Origin: Solibacillus sp040274725
GTDB taxonomy: Bacteria > Bacillota > Bacilli > Bacillales_A > Planococcaceae
Assembly: GCA_040274725.1 (NCBI GenBank)
Contig: JBEMAQ010000002.1
Coordinates: forward strand, 124,001 to 188,000
Direction: 5' to 3'
DNA: 64,000 nt
In this document: in pieces, positions 26,907-36,060 of the stretch
Position numbering within the stretch: position 1 is the stretch's first letter
Layout: the number at the start of each line of letters is the position of its first letter
The notes under the pieces: generated by a model
The model's database searches: none
Told to the model about the DNA's origin: nothing
Seen by the model: only the letters and a program-made list of their open reading frames with translations
Translations under genes and position numbers: made by a program

Positions 26907-27899
26907 ATGGAACCTTTTTTCAGTATAATAGTCCCTGTTTATAATGTGGAAGACTATTTAGATGATTGTTATTTAAGCATTTCGAGTCAGAGTTTTTCAG
27001 ATTATGAAATAATTTTTGTAAATGATGGTTCAACAGATTATTCAGGTGAGAAATGTGATGAAATTTGCAAACATAATAAAAGAGCTATTACTATACACAA
27101 AGAAAATGGGGGCTTATCAGATGCACGGAATGTAGGGATAAGTCTTTCGAAAGGTAAGTATATAGTTTTACTAGATTCAGATGATATGTTAAACGAAAAA
27201 GCTCTGGAAAGTTTACATAGATTGATTAATGAAAATGAATTTCCTGATGTTTTAATTAATAGGATTAAATTTTTTAGCGAGGACCCTCTAAATGGAAAGG
27301 AGTGTAAATATAAGTTTTCTAATGAATTAAATAAATCATCTATACCAAAGTGTTTTCAAACTTTAACGAAATTAGATGATTATGTACCAGCTGCGTGGAC
27401 TTTAGTTGTAAAAAAGGACCACATTGTGAAGAAAGATTTATATTTTGTAAAGGGATTACTTCATGAGGATGAGCAATGGACACCACGAGTAGTATTAAGT
27501 GCAAGTACAGTAGCTTTTAATAATAATTGCTTTTATTTATATCGTCAAGAGCGTGAGGGATCTATAACACAAGTGAAAAATTCGAAACGTGAAATAGACA
27601 AGCTATGGATATCCAACGATTTATATAATGAGAGTAAAAAAAGTAAGTATAGTATGGAGTCTAAAGAAGCTTTAGTAAATAGAGCTACAGATTTATATTG
27701 GGGAGTTTTAGTAAGAACTTACCAATATAAAGAAAATGAATCAGATTTCAATAAACTTTTGAGTAATTTAGCCAATATAAATTATATTTTCAAACTGAGT
27801 AAAAATAAGAAATATGTTTTTGCGAATTTCTTAATAGGTATTTTAGGCGTAAAAAATACGACTATATTTTTAAATAGGGCAGCTTCGAAGAGGATTTGA
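26907..27899 (+). CDS. glycosyltransferase family 2 (GT-A fold)
   Basis: 330 residues from ATG 26907, chosen because GGAGGAG ends seven bases upstream; an in-frame ATG-like start at 26877 lacks a site. Motifs: FFSIIVPVYNVEDYLDDCY, IFVNDGSTDYSGEKCDEI, GGLSDARNVGISLSKGKYIVLLDSDDM and GLLHEDEQWTPRV (DxD and ED). It resembles EpsJ-type transferases. It is followed by a 300-base AT-rich gap before the small sugar transferase. Confidence 0.9.
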   Translation: MEPFFSIIVPVYNVEDYLDDCYLSISSQSFSDYEIIFVNDGSTDYSGEKCDEICKHNKRAITIHKENGGLSDARNVGISLSKGKYIVLLDSDDMLNEKALESLHRLINENEFPDVLINRIKFFSEDPLNGKECKYKFSNELNKSSIPKCFQTLTKLDDYVPAAWTLVVKKDHIVKKDLYFVKGLLHEDEQWTPRVVLSASTVAFNNNCFYLYRQEREGSITQVKNSKREIDKLWISNDLYNESKKSKYSMESKEALVNRATDLYWGVLVRTYQYKENESDFNKLLSNLANINYIFKLSKNKKYVFANFLIGILGVKNTTIFLNRAASKRI

Positions 27900-28209
27900 T
27901 TCATGTCGATTTATATTTTAAGTGGGAATTTTCTGAAGTGAATTTAATTTTAGCAGTACATAGGCTATTAACATTACGAGAAGTTGATTGCAATTAATAT
28001 CATTTTAATTGTACTAAATAGTAAAGATATTTTTATTTAATCCAGGGAAAAGATTTAAGTGTTTATTGTTCTTATGTATGATAAGAATTTCTATAGGTGA
28101 TTTTAGATATTATAAATATTAGTAATTAAATATTCTAATTTATAATATAAATGTTATTTGATTGATTCGCAGAAGGATAAGTTAACACTTGGAAAGTAGG
28201 CATAATCAA

Positions 28210-28776
28210 ATGATAAAAAGAATCGTAGATATCATTTTATGTGGAGTAGCGTTAATAATATTTTGTATCCCAATGATAATAATATATTGTTGGATAAAGC
28301 TAGATTCCCCAGGTCCAGTGCTTTTTAAACAAAAACGTGTAGGGAAAAATGGTGAGTTATTTGAAATATATAAATATAGATCTATGCGTATCGATACACC
28401 AAATGTGTCTACAGAGAAACTTGGAGATCCAACGCAGTTTATTACTAAAAGTGGCAAATTTCTTCGTAAAACAAGTTTAGATGAATTACCGCAATTATTT
28501 AATATTATTAAGGGCGATATGTCTATTGTTGGACCAAGACCGGCATTATATAATCAATATGATTTGATTGAAATGCGCGACGAAGTTGCGGTAAATAGCA
28601 TTCGACCAGGTTTAACTGGGTATGCACAAATTATGGGGCGAGATTTAATTTCTGATAAAGAAAAAGTTAACTATGATGAATATTACATAAAGAATCAAAA
28701 TTTATTATTAGATTTCAAGATTATTTGGGCGACATTTTTTAGAGTATTGAGATCTGAAGGTGTTAAAATGAAATAG
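28210..28776 (+). CDS. short-form undecaprenyl-phosphate sugar-1-phosphate transferase (EpsL/PglC-like)
   Basis: About 188 residues from ATG 28210; a TTG at 28189 with AAGGAT upstream is an alternative that adds seven residues. One N-terminal membrane segment (KRIVDIILCGVALIIFCIPM) precedes the whole catalytic domain: SPGPVLFKQKRVGKNGELFEIYKYRSM, FLRKTSLDELPQLFNIIKGDMSIVGPRPAL and RPGLTGYAQIMGRD. This is the minimal single-span PGT type. It starts repeat-unit synthesis by the same chemistry as the long form at 16181, so the locus has two initiators, consistent with two separate polymers. Confidence 0.9.
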   Translation: MIKRIVDIILCGVALIIFCIPMIIIYCWIKLDSPGPVLFKQKRVGKNGELFEIYKYRSMRIDTPNVSTEKLGDPTQFITKSGKFLRKTSLDELPQLFNIIKGDMSIVGPRPALYNQYDLIEMRDEVAVNSIRPGLTGYAQIMGRDLISDKEKVNYDEYYIKNQNLLLDFKIIWATFFRVLRSEGVKMK

Positions 28777-28896
28777 TTAATTTTAAGATTTATTATTTAT
28801 AACCGTTATTTCATGCGTGTAGGTTTTAATTGAGAGGCCACTTAAAATCTAGAAAAAGCTGGTTTATAAAACAGATTTGGATATAATATAAGATTC

Positions 28897-28926
28897 AAAA
28901 CCAACTCCCTCACGAGTTGGTTTTCT
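28897..28926 (+). terminator. rho-independent terminator
   Basis: AAAACCAACTC pairs perfectly with GAGTTGGTTTT around a six-base loop, ending in T residues. It separates the polysaccharide cluster from pgi, about 120 bases after the sugar transferase stop. Confidence 0.85.
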
Positions 28927-28982
28927 TGTTAATATATGACATAATAATAGAAGAATCGTTCGAATAGAGGGTAGTTAAAAAA

Positions 28983-30272
28983 ATGACAAAAGTATTGCAA
29001 ACAACACATCTAAATTGTACATTGTCCATGGCAGATATTAACGAATACCGCGATGTAGTTTTTTCATTACATGATAAGCTAGAGCAATCAAATGACCTCA
29101 CAGGGTGGCTGCATTATCCTGAACAAAATCACGATGCATTACTTAGTGCCATCGAAAATGTAGCGGCTGAAATTCGTCAAGAAGCAGATGTGCTCATTGT
29201 CGTTGGTGTAGGTGGCTCATTTTTAGGTGCACGTGCGATTTTAGATGCGCTGACGCCTTATTTTGGTCGTCAAATGCAGGGGATTGAGGTCATTTATGTC
29301 GGTCAAAATATGAGTGGTGCGTATATTAATCAGCTGCTGAAATATATCATGGACAAGCGTGTGTATGTGAATGTGATTTCGAAGTCTGGCGGTACGATGG
29401 AGCCTGCATTGGCTTTTCGTGCGATGCGCCAGTATATGGAGGCAAAGTACGGCGAGGAGGAAGCTGCACGTCGTATTATTGTGACAACAGATGCTGAAAA
29501 AGGGATTTTAAAGGAGCTTGCGGATAAAGCAGGCTATCGTCAATTTGTCATTCCAGATGATATTGGTGGGCGTTTTTCTGTACTGACGCCTGTAGGACTA
29601 CTACCTGTAGCGGTGGCGGATATTGATATTCGTGCGCTAATGGCAGGGGCGAGAGAGGCCGCAGAAGAGTTAGCTGAGCCGAATTTAGAGCATAATGATG
29701 CGTATAAATATGCGGTGATGCGTCATATCTTATATAAGGAAGGCTATAATATCGAAGTGCTTGCGTCATTTGAGCCATCACTAAATAAATTCCATGAATG
29801 GTGGAAGCAGCTATTTGGGGAAAGTGAAGGGAAGGACAAGAAGGGTCTTTATCCATCTACCGTGAATTTCTCGACGGACCTGCACTCAATTGGTCAATTT
29901 ATTCAAGATGGTAGTCCGATATTATTTGAGACGCTGCTGCATTTCCAAACGATTGAGCCAGATTTTATTGTGAGCTTTGATAGTCGTGATGAGGACGGGC
30001 TTAATTATTTAGCGGGGCGTACATTAAATGAGATTAATGCATTGTCTAAGCAAGGGACGGCACTTGCGCATGCGGAAGGCGGCGTGCCGGTCATTCAGTT
30101 AGAGTTGCCACGACTTGATGCGTTTCATTTAGGGTATTTAATTTATTTCTTTATGAAGGCGTGTGCGATTAGTGCGTACTTGCTGGATGTCAATCCGTTT
30201 GATCAACCTGGGGTAGAGGCGTATAAAAAGAAAATGCTAGAGTTATTGCATACAAAGAAGGTGCTAGAATGA
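28983..30272 (+). CDS. pgi: glucose-6-phosphate isomerase
   Basis: 429 residues, shorter than the 450-residue Bacillus enzyme but complete. Motifs: LIVVGVGGSFLGARAILDAL (phosphate loop), VNVISKSGGTMEPALAFRAM, GGRFSVLTPVGLLPVAVADIDI and the DLHSIGQFIQDG segment with the active-site His. It interconverts fructose-6-phosphate and glucose-6-phosphate in the cytosol, here probably supplying glucose-6-phosphate for nucleotide sugars. Its stop overlaps the phosphoglucomutase start by four bases (ATGA). The base composition is richer in GC than the transferase genes to the left. Whether it is the only pgi of the genome cannot be told. Confidence 0.95.
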   Translation: MTKVLQTTHLNCTLSMADINEYRDVVFSLHDKLEQSNDLTGWLHYPEQNHDALLSAIENVAAEIRQEADVLIVVGVGGSFLGARAILDALTPYFGRQMQGIEVIYVGQNMSGAYINQLLKYIMDKRVYVNVISKSGGTMEPALAFRAMRQYMEAKYGEEEAARRIIVTTDAEKGILKELADKAGYRQFVIPDDIGGRFSVLTPVGLLPVAVADIDIRALMAGAREAAEELAEPNLEHNDAYKYAVMRHILYKEGYNIEVLASFEPSLNKFHEWWKQLFGESEGKDKKGLYPSTVNFSTDLHSIGQFIQDGSPILFETLLHFQTIEPDFIVSFDSRDEDGLNYLAGRTLNEINALSKQGTALAHAEGGVPVIQLELPRLDAFHLGYLIYFFMKACAISAYLLDVNPFDQPGVEAYKKKMLELLHTKKVLE

Positions 30273-31948
30273 TTACAATCCAAAATGAAATTGAAAAATG
30301 GTCAGCGGCAGACTTGCCGATCTATTTACAAGAAGAACTGCAAGACATTCAGCAACAACCTACAAAGTTAGAGGATCACTTTTACCAGCCGTTAAAGTTT
30401 GGTACAGCAGGTATGCGCGGTGAGCTTGGTGTTGGGCCGAACCGTATGAACATCTTTACCGTGCGTCATGCGGCGGCGGGTCTTGCGCAGTATGTTGCGG
30501 CAGCAGGTGCTGAGGCTTGTGAACGCGGGGTTGTCATTGCCTATGATACGCGTCATTTTTCATATGAGTTCGCGCTAGAGACGGCGAAGGTTTTAGGGGC
30601 ATATGGTGTGCGTAGCTATGTGTTTAGCGAGCCACGCCCGACGCCGCAGCTGTCGTTTGCGGTGCGTTATTTGTATGCCTATGCAGGTGTTGTCATTACC
30701 GCGAGTCATAACCCGAAGCAGTATAACGGCTTTAAAGTGTATGGTGCAGATGGTGCGCAAATGGTGCCAAGTGGTGTGACGGCGATTGTTGATCATATGG
30801 CGCAAATTGATGATATTTTTGCGATTGAGACGGCTCCGTTTGAGACATATAGCCAGTTTGTGTTAGAGAAGTTAGACGAGGCATATGAGCAGCGTTTGCT
30901 TCAGCTAAAGGAACGTGACGTGGATGCGTCGATGACAATTGTGTATACACCTCTTCACGGAGCAGGGCTTGTGCCGGTTGTAAGTGGCCTAAAGGCGTTT
31001 GGCTTTAATGCCGTACAGGTCGTTCATGAGCAGGCCGTGCAGGACGGTGCGTTTCCAACGGTGCCCTATCCAAATCCTGAGGAGGCGGCCGCATTTGAGC
31101 GCGCAATCGCACTTGGAAAAGAGACGAAAGCAGACCTTTTACTAGCAACAGATCCAGATGCAGATCGTCTTGGTGTGGCGGTGCGTAGTGGTGAGGGATA
31201 CGAGCTATTAACAGGCAATCAGCTCGGCGCACTTGTCGTGTCGTATTTACTTGAGGCGAAAAAGGAAAAAGGGACACTTGCACCAAATGCAGTTGTGTTA
31301 AAAACGATTGTGACATCTGAGCTCGGTGCGAATATTGCGAAGCGCTACGGTGTTGAGACGGTTAATGTGTTAACTGGCTTCAAATATATTGCGGAGAAAA
31401 TCGAGCAGTATGAGCAAACAGGCGACAAGGAATTTTTATTTGGCTATGAGGAGTCATACGGCTATCTTGTGAAAAGCTTTGTTCGTGATAAGGATGCGGT
31501 GCAGCTTGCATTGCAGACAGCGGAAATGGCGTCTTATTATGCACAGCAAGGGAAGACGTTACTGGATGTATTGGACGAGCTTTTTGTGGAGTATGGCTAT
31601 TATCAGGAGGCACTTATTTCAAAAGTATTTGCGGGTAAATCAGGTCAAGAGGAAATGCAGCGCCTGTTAGCTGAGTATCGTGAGCAACCGATGACAGACA
31701 TTGCAGGGATTGCGGTTAATTTTGTTGAGGATTATTTAACAAGTACAAAAACATTTGCGGATGGCGTGAAGGAAGCGATCACATTGCCGAGTGAAAATGT
31801 GCTAAAGTATACATTAGCAGACGGCACATGGGTGGCCATTCGTCCGAGTGGCACAGAGCCGAAATGTAAGTTTTACATCGGCGTTGTTGGTGAGACGCTT
31901 GCTCATGCACAACAGAAGCTTGCGCTAGTAAAAGCAATGTTTGAATAA
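30269..31948 (+). CDS. pgcA: alpha-phosphoglucomutase / phosphomannomutase family
   Basis: 559 residues, near the 565-580 of PgcA-type enzymes. Four-domain signature: catalytic serine S146 in TASHNPKQYNGFKVYG, Mg-binding D295/D297/D299 in DPDADRLGV, sugar-recognition loop GYEESYGY, and phosphate-binding RPSGTEPKCKFY near the C-terminus. It converts glucose-6-phosphate to glucose-1-phosphate, the substrate of GalU. Translationally coupled to pgi and followed by a hairpin before galE. Specificity for glucose over mannose is inferred from the pgi-galU-galE context. Confidence 0.92.
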   Translation: MITIQNEIEKWSAADLPIYLQEELQDIQQQPTKLEDHFYQPLKFGTAGMRGELGVGPNRMNIFTVRHAAAGLAQYVAAAGAEACERGVVIAYDTRHFSYEFALETAKVLGAYGVRSYVFSEPRPTPQLSFAVRYLYAYAGVVITASHNPKQYNGFKVYGADGAQMVPSGVTAIVDHMAQIDDIFAIETAPFETYSQFVLEKLDEAYEQRLLQLKERDVDASMTIVYTPLHGAGLVPVVSGLKAFGFNAVQVVHEQAVQDGAFPTVPYPNPEEAAAFERAIALGKETKADLLLATDPDADRLGVAVRSGEGYELLTGNQLGALVVSYLLEAKKEKGTLAPNAVVLKTIVTSELGANIAKRYGVETVNVLTGFKYIAEKIEQYEQTGDKEFLFGYEESYGYLVKSFVRDKDAVQLALQTAEMASYYAQQGKTLLDVLDELFVEYGYYQEALISKVFAGKSGQEEMQRLLAEYREQPMTDIAGIAVNFVEDYLTSTKTFADGVKEAITLPSENVLKYTLADGTWVAIRPSGTEPKCKFYIGVVGETLAHAQQKLALVKAMFE

Positions 31949-31950
31949 TG

Positions 31951-32006
31951 AAATAGGCTGTTGTGAAGGGAGAATATTTTTCTGCTTTCGCACAGCCATT
32001 ATTTTT
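31951..32006 (+). terminator. hairpin between the phosphoglucomutase and galE genes
   Basis: AATAGGCTGTTGTGAA pairs imperfectly with TTCGCACAGCCATTATT and ends in ATTTTTG. Likely an intrinsic terminator, perhaps leaky given the bulges and the short distance (18 bases) to the galE start. Confidence 0.6.
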
Positions 32007-32024
32007 GTAGAGGTGGGGATAACG

Positions 32025-33017
32025 ATGCATATTTTAGTAACAGGTGGTGCCGGCTTTATCGGCTCCCATACAGTCATCGCATTACTTGAAGAAGGTCATT
32101 CGGTTGTGGTAGCAGATAATTTAAGTAATAGTAAAAGAGAGACAATTGGCACATTGGAGCAGATTACAGGACAGCGTGTTGAATTTCATGAGATGGATGT
32201 CACAAATGAAGTGGCAGTTCATGCATTATTTGAGGCGCATGCATTTGATGGGGTCATTCATTTTGCGGGGCTGAAGGCAGTTGGTGAGTCGGTTGAGAAG
32301 CCGATTATGTATTATATGAACAACTTAGTGAGCACGATGGTTATTACGAATGCCTGTGTGAAGTACGGCGTGCACAAAATTGTCTTTAGCTCATCGGCGA
32401 CAGTGTACGGGGAAAATGTGGTACCGTTCCACGAAGGGATGACACTACTGCCGACAACAAATCCGTACGGGGAGACAAAGGCAATGAGCGAGCGCATTTT
32501 GAAGGACGTTGCTTTTGTGACACCAAACTTAGGTGTGTCACTATTGCGCTATTTCAATCCAGTCGGTGCGCATAAAAGCGGTCTGATCGGTGAGTCACCA
32601 AATGGGATCCCGAATAATTTAATGCCGTTTGTGACACAAGTAGCGAAAGGCAAGCGAGCGGAGTTAAGTGTATTTGGTAATGATTATGATACAGTAGATG
32701 GTTCTGGTGTACGTGATTATATTCACGTTGTCGATTTAGCTGAAGGGCATGTGGCGGCGATTGAGCAGTTGACGCCGGGAACGCATGTGTACAATCTTGG
32801 TACTGGTCAAGGCACAAGCGTACTACAGCTTGTTCAGGCCTTTGAGAAAGTAAATGGTGTGCGCGTACCGTATAAAATCGTCGCGCGTCGCCCAGGCGAT
32901 ATCGCAAGCTGCTATGCAGACGCGACAAAAGCAAAAGAAAAGCTCGGCTGGGTCGCAAAGCGCGGCATTGAGGAAATGTGCGAGGATGCCTGGCGATTTG
33001 AGCTGCAAATGAATTGA
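32025..33017 (+). CDS. galE: UDP-glucose 4-epimerase, copy 1
   Basis: 330 residues from ATG 32025; AGGTGGGGAT precedes it, and the longer frame from 31941 would read through the hairpin. NAD-binding MHILVTGGAGFIGSHTVIALLEEGH, substrate segments FSSSATVYG and LLRYFNPVGAH, and catalytic Y148/K152 in PYGETKAMS. Interconverts UDP-glucose and UDP-galactose, or the N-acetyl forms. The first 377 bases are identical to those of the second galE at 40783; the middle has many mostly synonymous differences, and 32771-32905 again differs at one base only. That pattern indicates gene conversion between copies. Confidence 0.95.
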   Translation: MHILVTGGAGFIGSHTVIALLEEGHSVVVADNLSNSKRETIGTLEQITGQRVEFHEMDVTNEVAVHALFEAHAFDGVIHFAGLKAVGESVEKPIMYYMNNLVSTMVITNACVKYGVHKIVFSSSATVYGENVVPFHEGMTLLPTTNPYGETKAMSERILKDVAFVTPNLGVSLLRYFNPVGAHKSGLIGESPNGIPNNLMPFVTQVAKGKRAELSVFGNDYDTVDGSGVRDYIHVVDLAEGHVAAIEQLTPGTHVYNLGTGQGTSVLQLVQAFEKVNGVRVPYKIVARRPGDIASCYADATKAKEKLGWVAKRGIEEMCEDAWRFELQMN

Positions 33018-33344
33018 GGACATTTAAAAATTTGCACCAAAATAGTTTCTTTTACGATGTTTGATTTTAGACAATAAATATTGCAAAAGTTAAGTCGAGT
33101 GGCGTTTGCTAATTCATTTAGATTTGTCACTGAAATCGGTAAAAGTCATTGTTCAAACGTTATTTTTCATGTAGACTTATCCATGCGATTATCCTTTATT
33201 TTGATTTGGATGATGAACTATCGCCCAACCATTATAAAGGATTTTTTGCGTAGAAATTGATGTGATAAATGGTAAAAATCAGTAAATAAGGATAGATATT
33301 CAAAAAACATCAACTGTGGATGATCTTTTTGTAAAGGAGAATGT
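33018..33344. other. AT-rich intergenic region before the teichoic-like cassette
   Basis: About 330 bases without a credible ORF. It has scattered TATAAA- and TTGATT-like hexamers (for example 33201-33238), but none at proper spacing, and no terminator-like hairpin right after galE. It likely holds the promoter of the flippase-led operon; I see nothing more definite. Confidence 0.4.
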
Positions 33345-34877
33345 ATGATTGACAATTCAAAGCAAAGAAAATTAGGTGCGATTTTGTCGTATTTAAATAT
33401 ACTTATTGCTACTGCTGTAGGGATTTTATATACGCCGTTTTTATTAAGAGCCTTAGGACAAAGCGAGTATGGTCTATACTCTTTAATTTTAGCATTAATG
33501 AGCTTTTTAGCCATTTTGGATCTAGGATTTGGTAACTCAATTGTTCGATTTAATGCTAAGTTAAGGGCATTAAAAGATGACCAAGGAATTGCTAGATTAA
33601 ATGGTTTGTTTGTTATTTTGTATAGTGCGATGGCGATTATTGCATTAGGGATTGGCTATTTCATTTATCAGGATTTTGATGTATTTATAGGTGATTCATT
33701 AACTGCTGATGAAGCAGCTAGAGCAAAAATTATGTTTACTATACTTATAGTAAACTTGGCCTTTACATTGTTCATGAGTATTTACAATTCATTATTAATT
33801 GCATATGAGAAGTTTGTCATTGTTCAAACATTCGCGTTATTTAGAACGCTATTAATGCCGATTATTATGACACCGTTATTGCTATTTGGTTATGGATCTA
33901 TTGCATTAGTCGTTGTTAACGTAAGTCTGAATGTGATCGTTTTATTAGGTGCAGCTATGTATTGCTATACAAATTTAAAGGTGAAAATTACTTTTACTGG
34001 ATTAGATTATGGGTTATTTAAAGATATTAGTACGTATTCTTTTTTCATTTTATTAAACATATTAGTTGATAAATTGTATGCACCTACAAGTCAGTACATA
34101 CTAGGTGTGACTACTGGTACAACTGCAGTAGCCGTTTATGCAATCGGTATCCAGTTTACTACGTATTTTACGATGCTTTCGACATCAATCAACAGTGTGT
34201 TTTTACCCAAAATTACACAATTAGTAGTGGAAGAAAAGTTTAAAGAAATATCAAATGTTTTCATTAAAACTGGAAGAATCCAGTTTATTATATTAGCATT
34301 TGTGTTAAGTGGTTTTATTTTGTTTGGACAAGAGTTTATTAAGTTGTGGGCAGGACCAGAATACGTTAACAGTTATATAATTGCTTTAATAATTATGGTG
34401 CCCTCAATAATTCCATTATCACAAAATATGGCCATTGTAATACTACAGGCTAGAAATCAGTTGAAATTTAGAGTTCTTGTTTATTTAATAATAGCTATAG
34501 TAAGTGTTGGTTTAAGTTATTATTTATCAAATTTATGGTTAGAAATTGGACCTGCAATTAGTGTAGCCACGGCTACTTTATTAGGACAAATTTTAATTAT
34601 GAACTATTACTATTTCAAAAAAGTTCAATTGGATATTCCACAATATTGGAAACAAGTATTGCCGATTACATGTAGAATGGCTTTAATGATGGGTGTTTTT
34701 TATATGTTTTATAGAATGATAATCGTAGAATATAGCTGGGGGAATTTAGCGTTAAGTGTTTTTGTATATTCACTAATAACATTTTTCTATATGTATAAAC
34801 GCATTATGAATGATTATGAACGAGGATTATTTAGTGGAGTCATTAAACGGGTTTATTTGAAAAGAGGTTTAAAATAA
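33345..34877 (+). CDS. oligosaccharide/teichoic-acid flippase (MOP superfamily)
   Basis: 510 residues, about 14 membrane helices; ATG after AAAGGAG. The N-terminus KLGAILSYLNILIATAVGILYTPFLLRALGQSEYGLYSLILALMSFLAILDLGFGNSIVRF is the classic polysaccharide-biosynthesis transporter opening. It differs clearly from the flippase at 20895. Its last base is the first base of the next start codon (TAATG), coupling it to the CDP-glycerol polymerase-like gene. It most likely exports a wall glycopolymer unit. Confidence 0.88.
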   Translation: MIDNSKQRKLGAILSYLNILIATAVGILYTPFLLRALGQSEYGLYSLILALMSFLAILDLGFGNSIVRFNAKLRALKDDQGIARLNGLFVILYSAMAIIALGIGYFIYQDFDVFIGDSLTADEAARAKIMFTILIVNLAFTLFMSIYNSLLIAYEKFVIVQTFALFRTLLMPIIMTPLLLFGYGSIALVVVNVSLNVIVLLGAAMYCYTNLKVKITFTGLDYGLFKDISTYSFFILLNILVDKLYAPTSQYILGVTTGTTAVAVYAIGIQFTTYFTMLSTSINSVFLPKITQLVVEEKFKEISNVFIKTGRIQFIILAFVLSGFILFGQEFIKLWAGPEYVNSYIIALIIMVPSIIPLSQNMAIVILQARNQLKFRVLVYLIIAIVSVGLSYYLSNLWLEIGPAISVATATLLGQILIMNYYYFKKVQLDIPQYWKQVLPITCRMALMMGVFYMFYRMIIVEYSWGNLALSVFVYSLITFFYMYKRIMNDYERGLFSGVIKRVYLKRGLK

Positions 34878-36028
34878 TGAAAAAAATAATAAAGCGTTTT
34901 ATAAGTCTTCTACCTGTAAAAAAGCGGATTATTTTAGAAAGTCATCCGGACTTTTCAGGAAATACGTATCAGGTATTTGAGCAAATGCTTCAATACAAAC
35001 TAAATGATACGCATGAGATTACATGGCTAGTAGAAAACCCAGGGAAATTTTCTCATATCAATATCAAAAACGTTACATTTAGAAAATATTACACGAATAC
35101 TAAAAAAGAGAAACTGTCGTTATTTTTATATAAAGCGTCAGCTCAAGTATTAGTTTTTGAAAATAAATTAATTGGTAAAGCGAATTCTAAGACAAAGTCA
35201 ATCTTTTTAAATCATGGAACATTATTAAAAAACACAAAAGGTTTATATGCGCCAGAGAAAAGTGTCGATTATGTTATTAGCGCTTCAGAAAATATTAATC
35301 ATATCTACGAGTATGCATATGATATTTCGAGTGACATTATCAAACCTTTAGGATATCCAAGAAATGATTTGTTATTTGAGGATAAAAAAGTTGATTGGGG
35401 TCAATTCTTTGATGATTTTCAAGGTGAAAAAATTATTATTTGGATGCCAACATTCCGTCAACATAATTCGGGACAAAGAAATGACACTGAGAACAGCTCA
35501 CAAAAACTACCTTTAGGTATTCCTATTTTATATAATGAAGAAATGCTTAAAGACATGAATGATTATTTAAAAAAGCACAATGTTTTTTTAGTTTTAAAGG
35601 CACACTATGCGCAAAATTTAGAGTTTATTAAGGTGAATAACTTAAGTCATTTTAAAATTCTATCTGACCAGCAACTATTGGATAAAGGGACAAGCTTATA
35701 TGAAGCACTTCCTTCAACAGACGCATTGATTACAGATTACTCATCAATTTATTTTGATTATCTTTTACTGAATAAGCCGATTGGTCTTACAAATGACGAT
35801 ATTGATGACTATAAAATTGGCTTTATGTATGAAAATATTGACGAAGTTTTAGTAGGAGAAACGATTACTGATTGTAAAATGCTTCGGCACTTTGTTTCGA
35901 ATGTTGCAAATGATCTAGATGTACATCGTGAGCTAAGACAAAAAGTGAATGATTATTTCAATAAATATCAGGATGGTGAATCGGCTAAGCGCGTGTTTGA
36001 ACTAGTTAAACAAACATTAAGAATCTAA
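34877..36028 (+). CDS. CDP-glycerol glycerophosphotransferase family (TagB/TagF-like)
   Basis: 383 residues. Family marks: RIILESHPDFSGNTYQVFEQML, FLNHGTLLKNTKGLY (the conserved HGT active-site motif), GYPRNDLLFED, IIWMPTFRQ, LKAHYAQN (conserved HPH-like region with H), and DALITDYSSIYFDYLLLNKPIGL (the TDYSS-x-x-FD signature). These enzymes add glycerol-phosphate from CDP-glycerol to lipid-linked acceptors at the inner membrane face. TagD at 38935 makes the CDP-glycerol. The length corresponds to a primase or single-domain polymerase, shorter than TagF. Confidence 0.88.
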   Translation: MKKIIKRFISLLPVKKRIILESHPDFSGNTYQVFEQMLQYKLNDTHEITWLVENPGKFSHINIKNVTFRKYYTNTKKEKLSLFLYKASAQVLVFENKLIGKANSKTKSIFLNHGTLLKNTKGLYAPEKSVDYVISASENINHIYEYAYDISSDIIKPLGYPRNDLLFEDKKVDWGQFFDDFQGEKIIIWMPTFRQHNSGQRNDTENSSQKLPLGIPILYNEEMLKDMNDYLKKHNVFLVLKAHYAQNLEFIKVNNLSHFKILSDQQLLDKGTSLYEALPSTDALITDYSSIYFDYLLLNKPIGLTNDDIDDYKIGFMYENIDEVLVGETITDCKMLRHFVSNVANDLDVHRELRQKVNDYFNKYQDGESAKRVFELVKQTLRI

Positions 36029-36060
36029 AATAATTTTTAATCTAAGGGAGTAAGAGTGTA

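Noticed and set aside
29548..31670. Minus- and plus-strand ORFs inside pgi and the phosphoglucomutase
   Set aside because: Shadow frames, His/Pro/Leu-rich composition typical of antisense reading.
31941..32024. 28-residue N-terminal extension of galE copy 1
   Set aside because: It overlaps the terminator-like hairpin and the end of the phosphoglucomutase gene, and copy 2 starts at the equivalent of 32025 with the same ribosome site.
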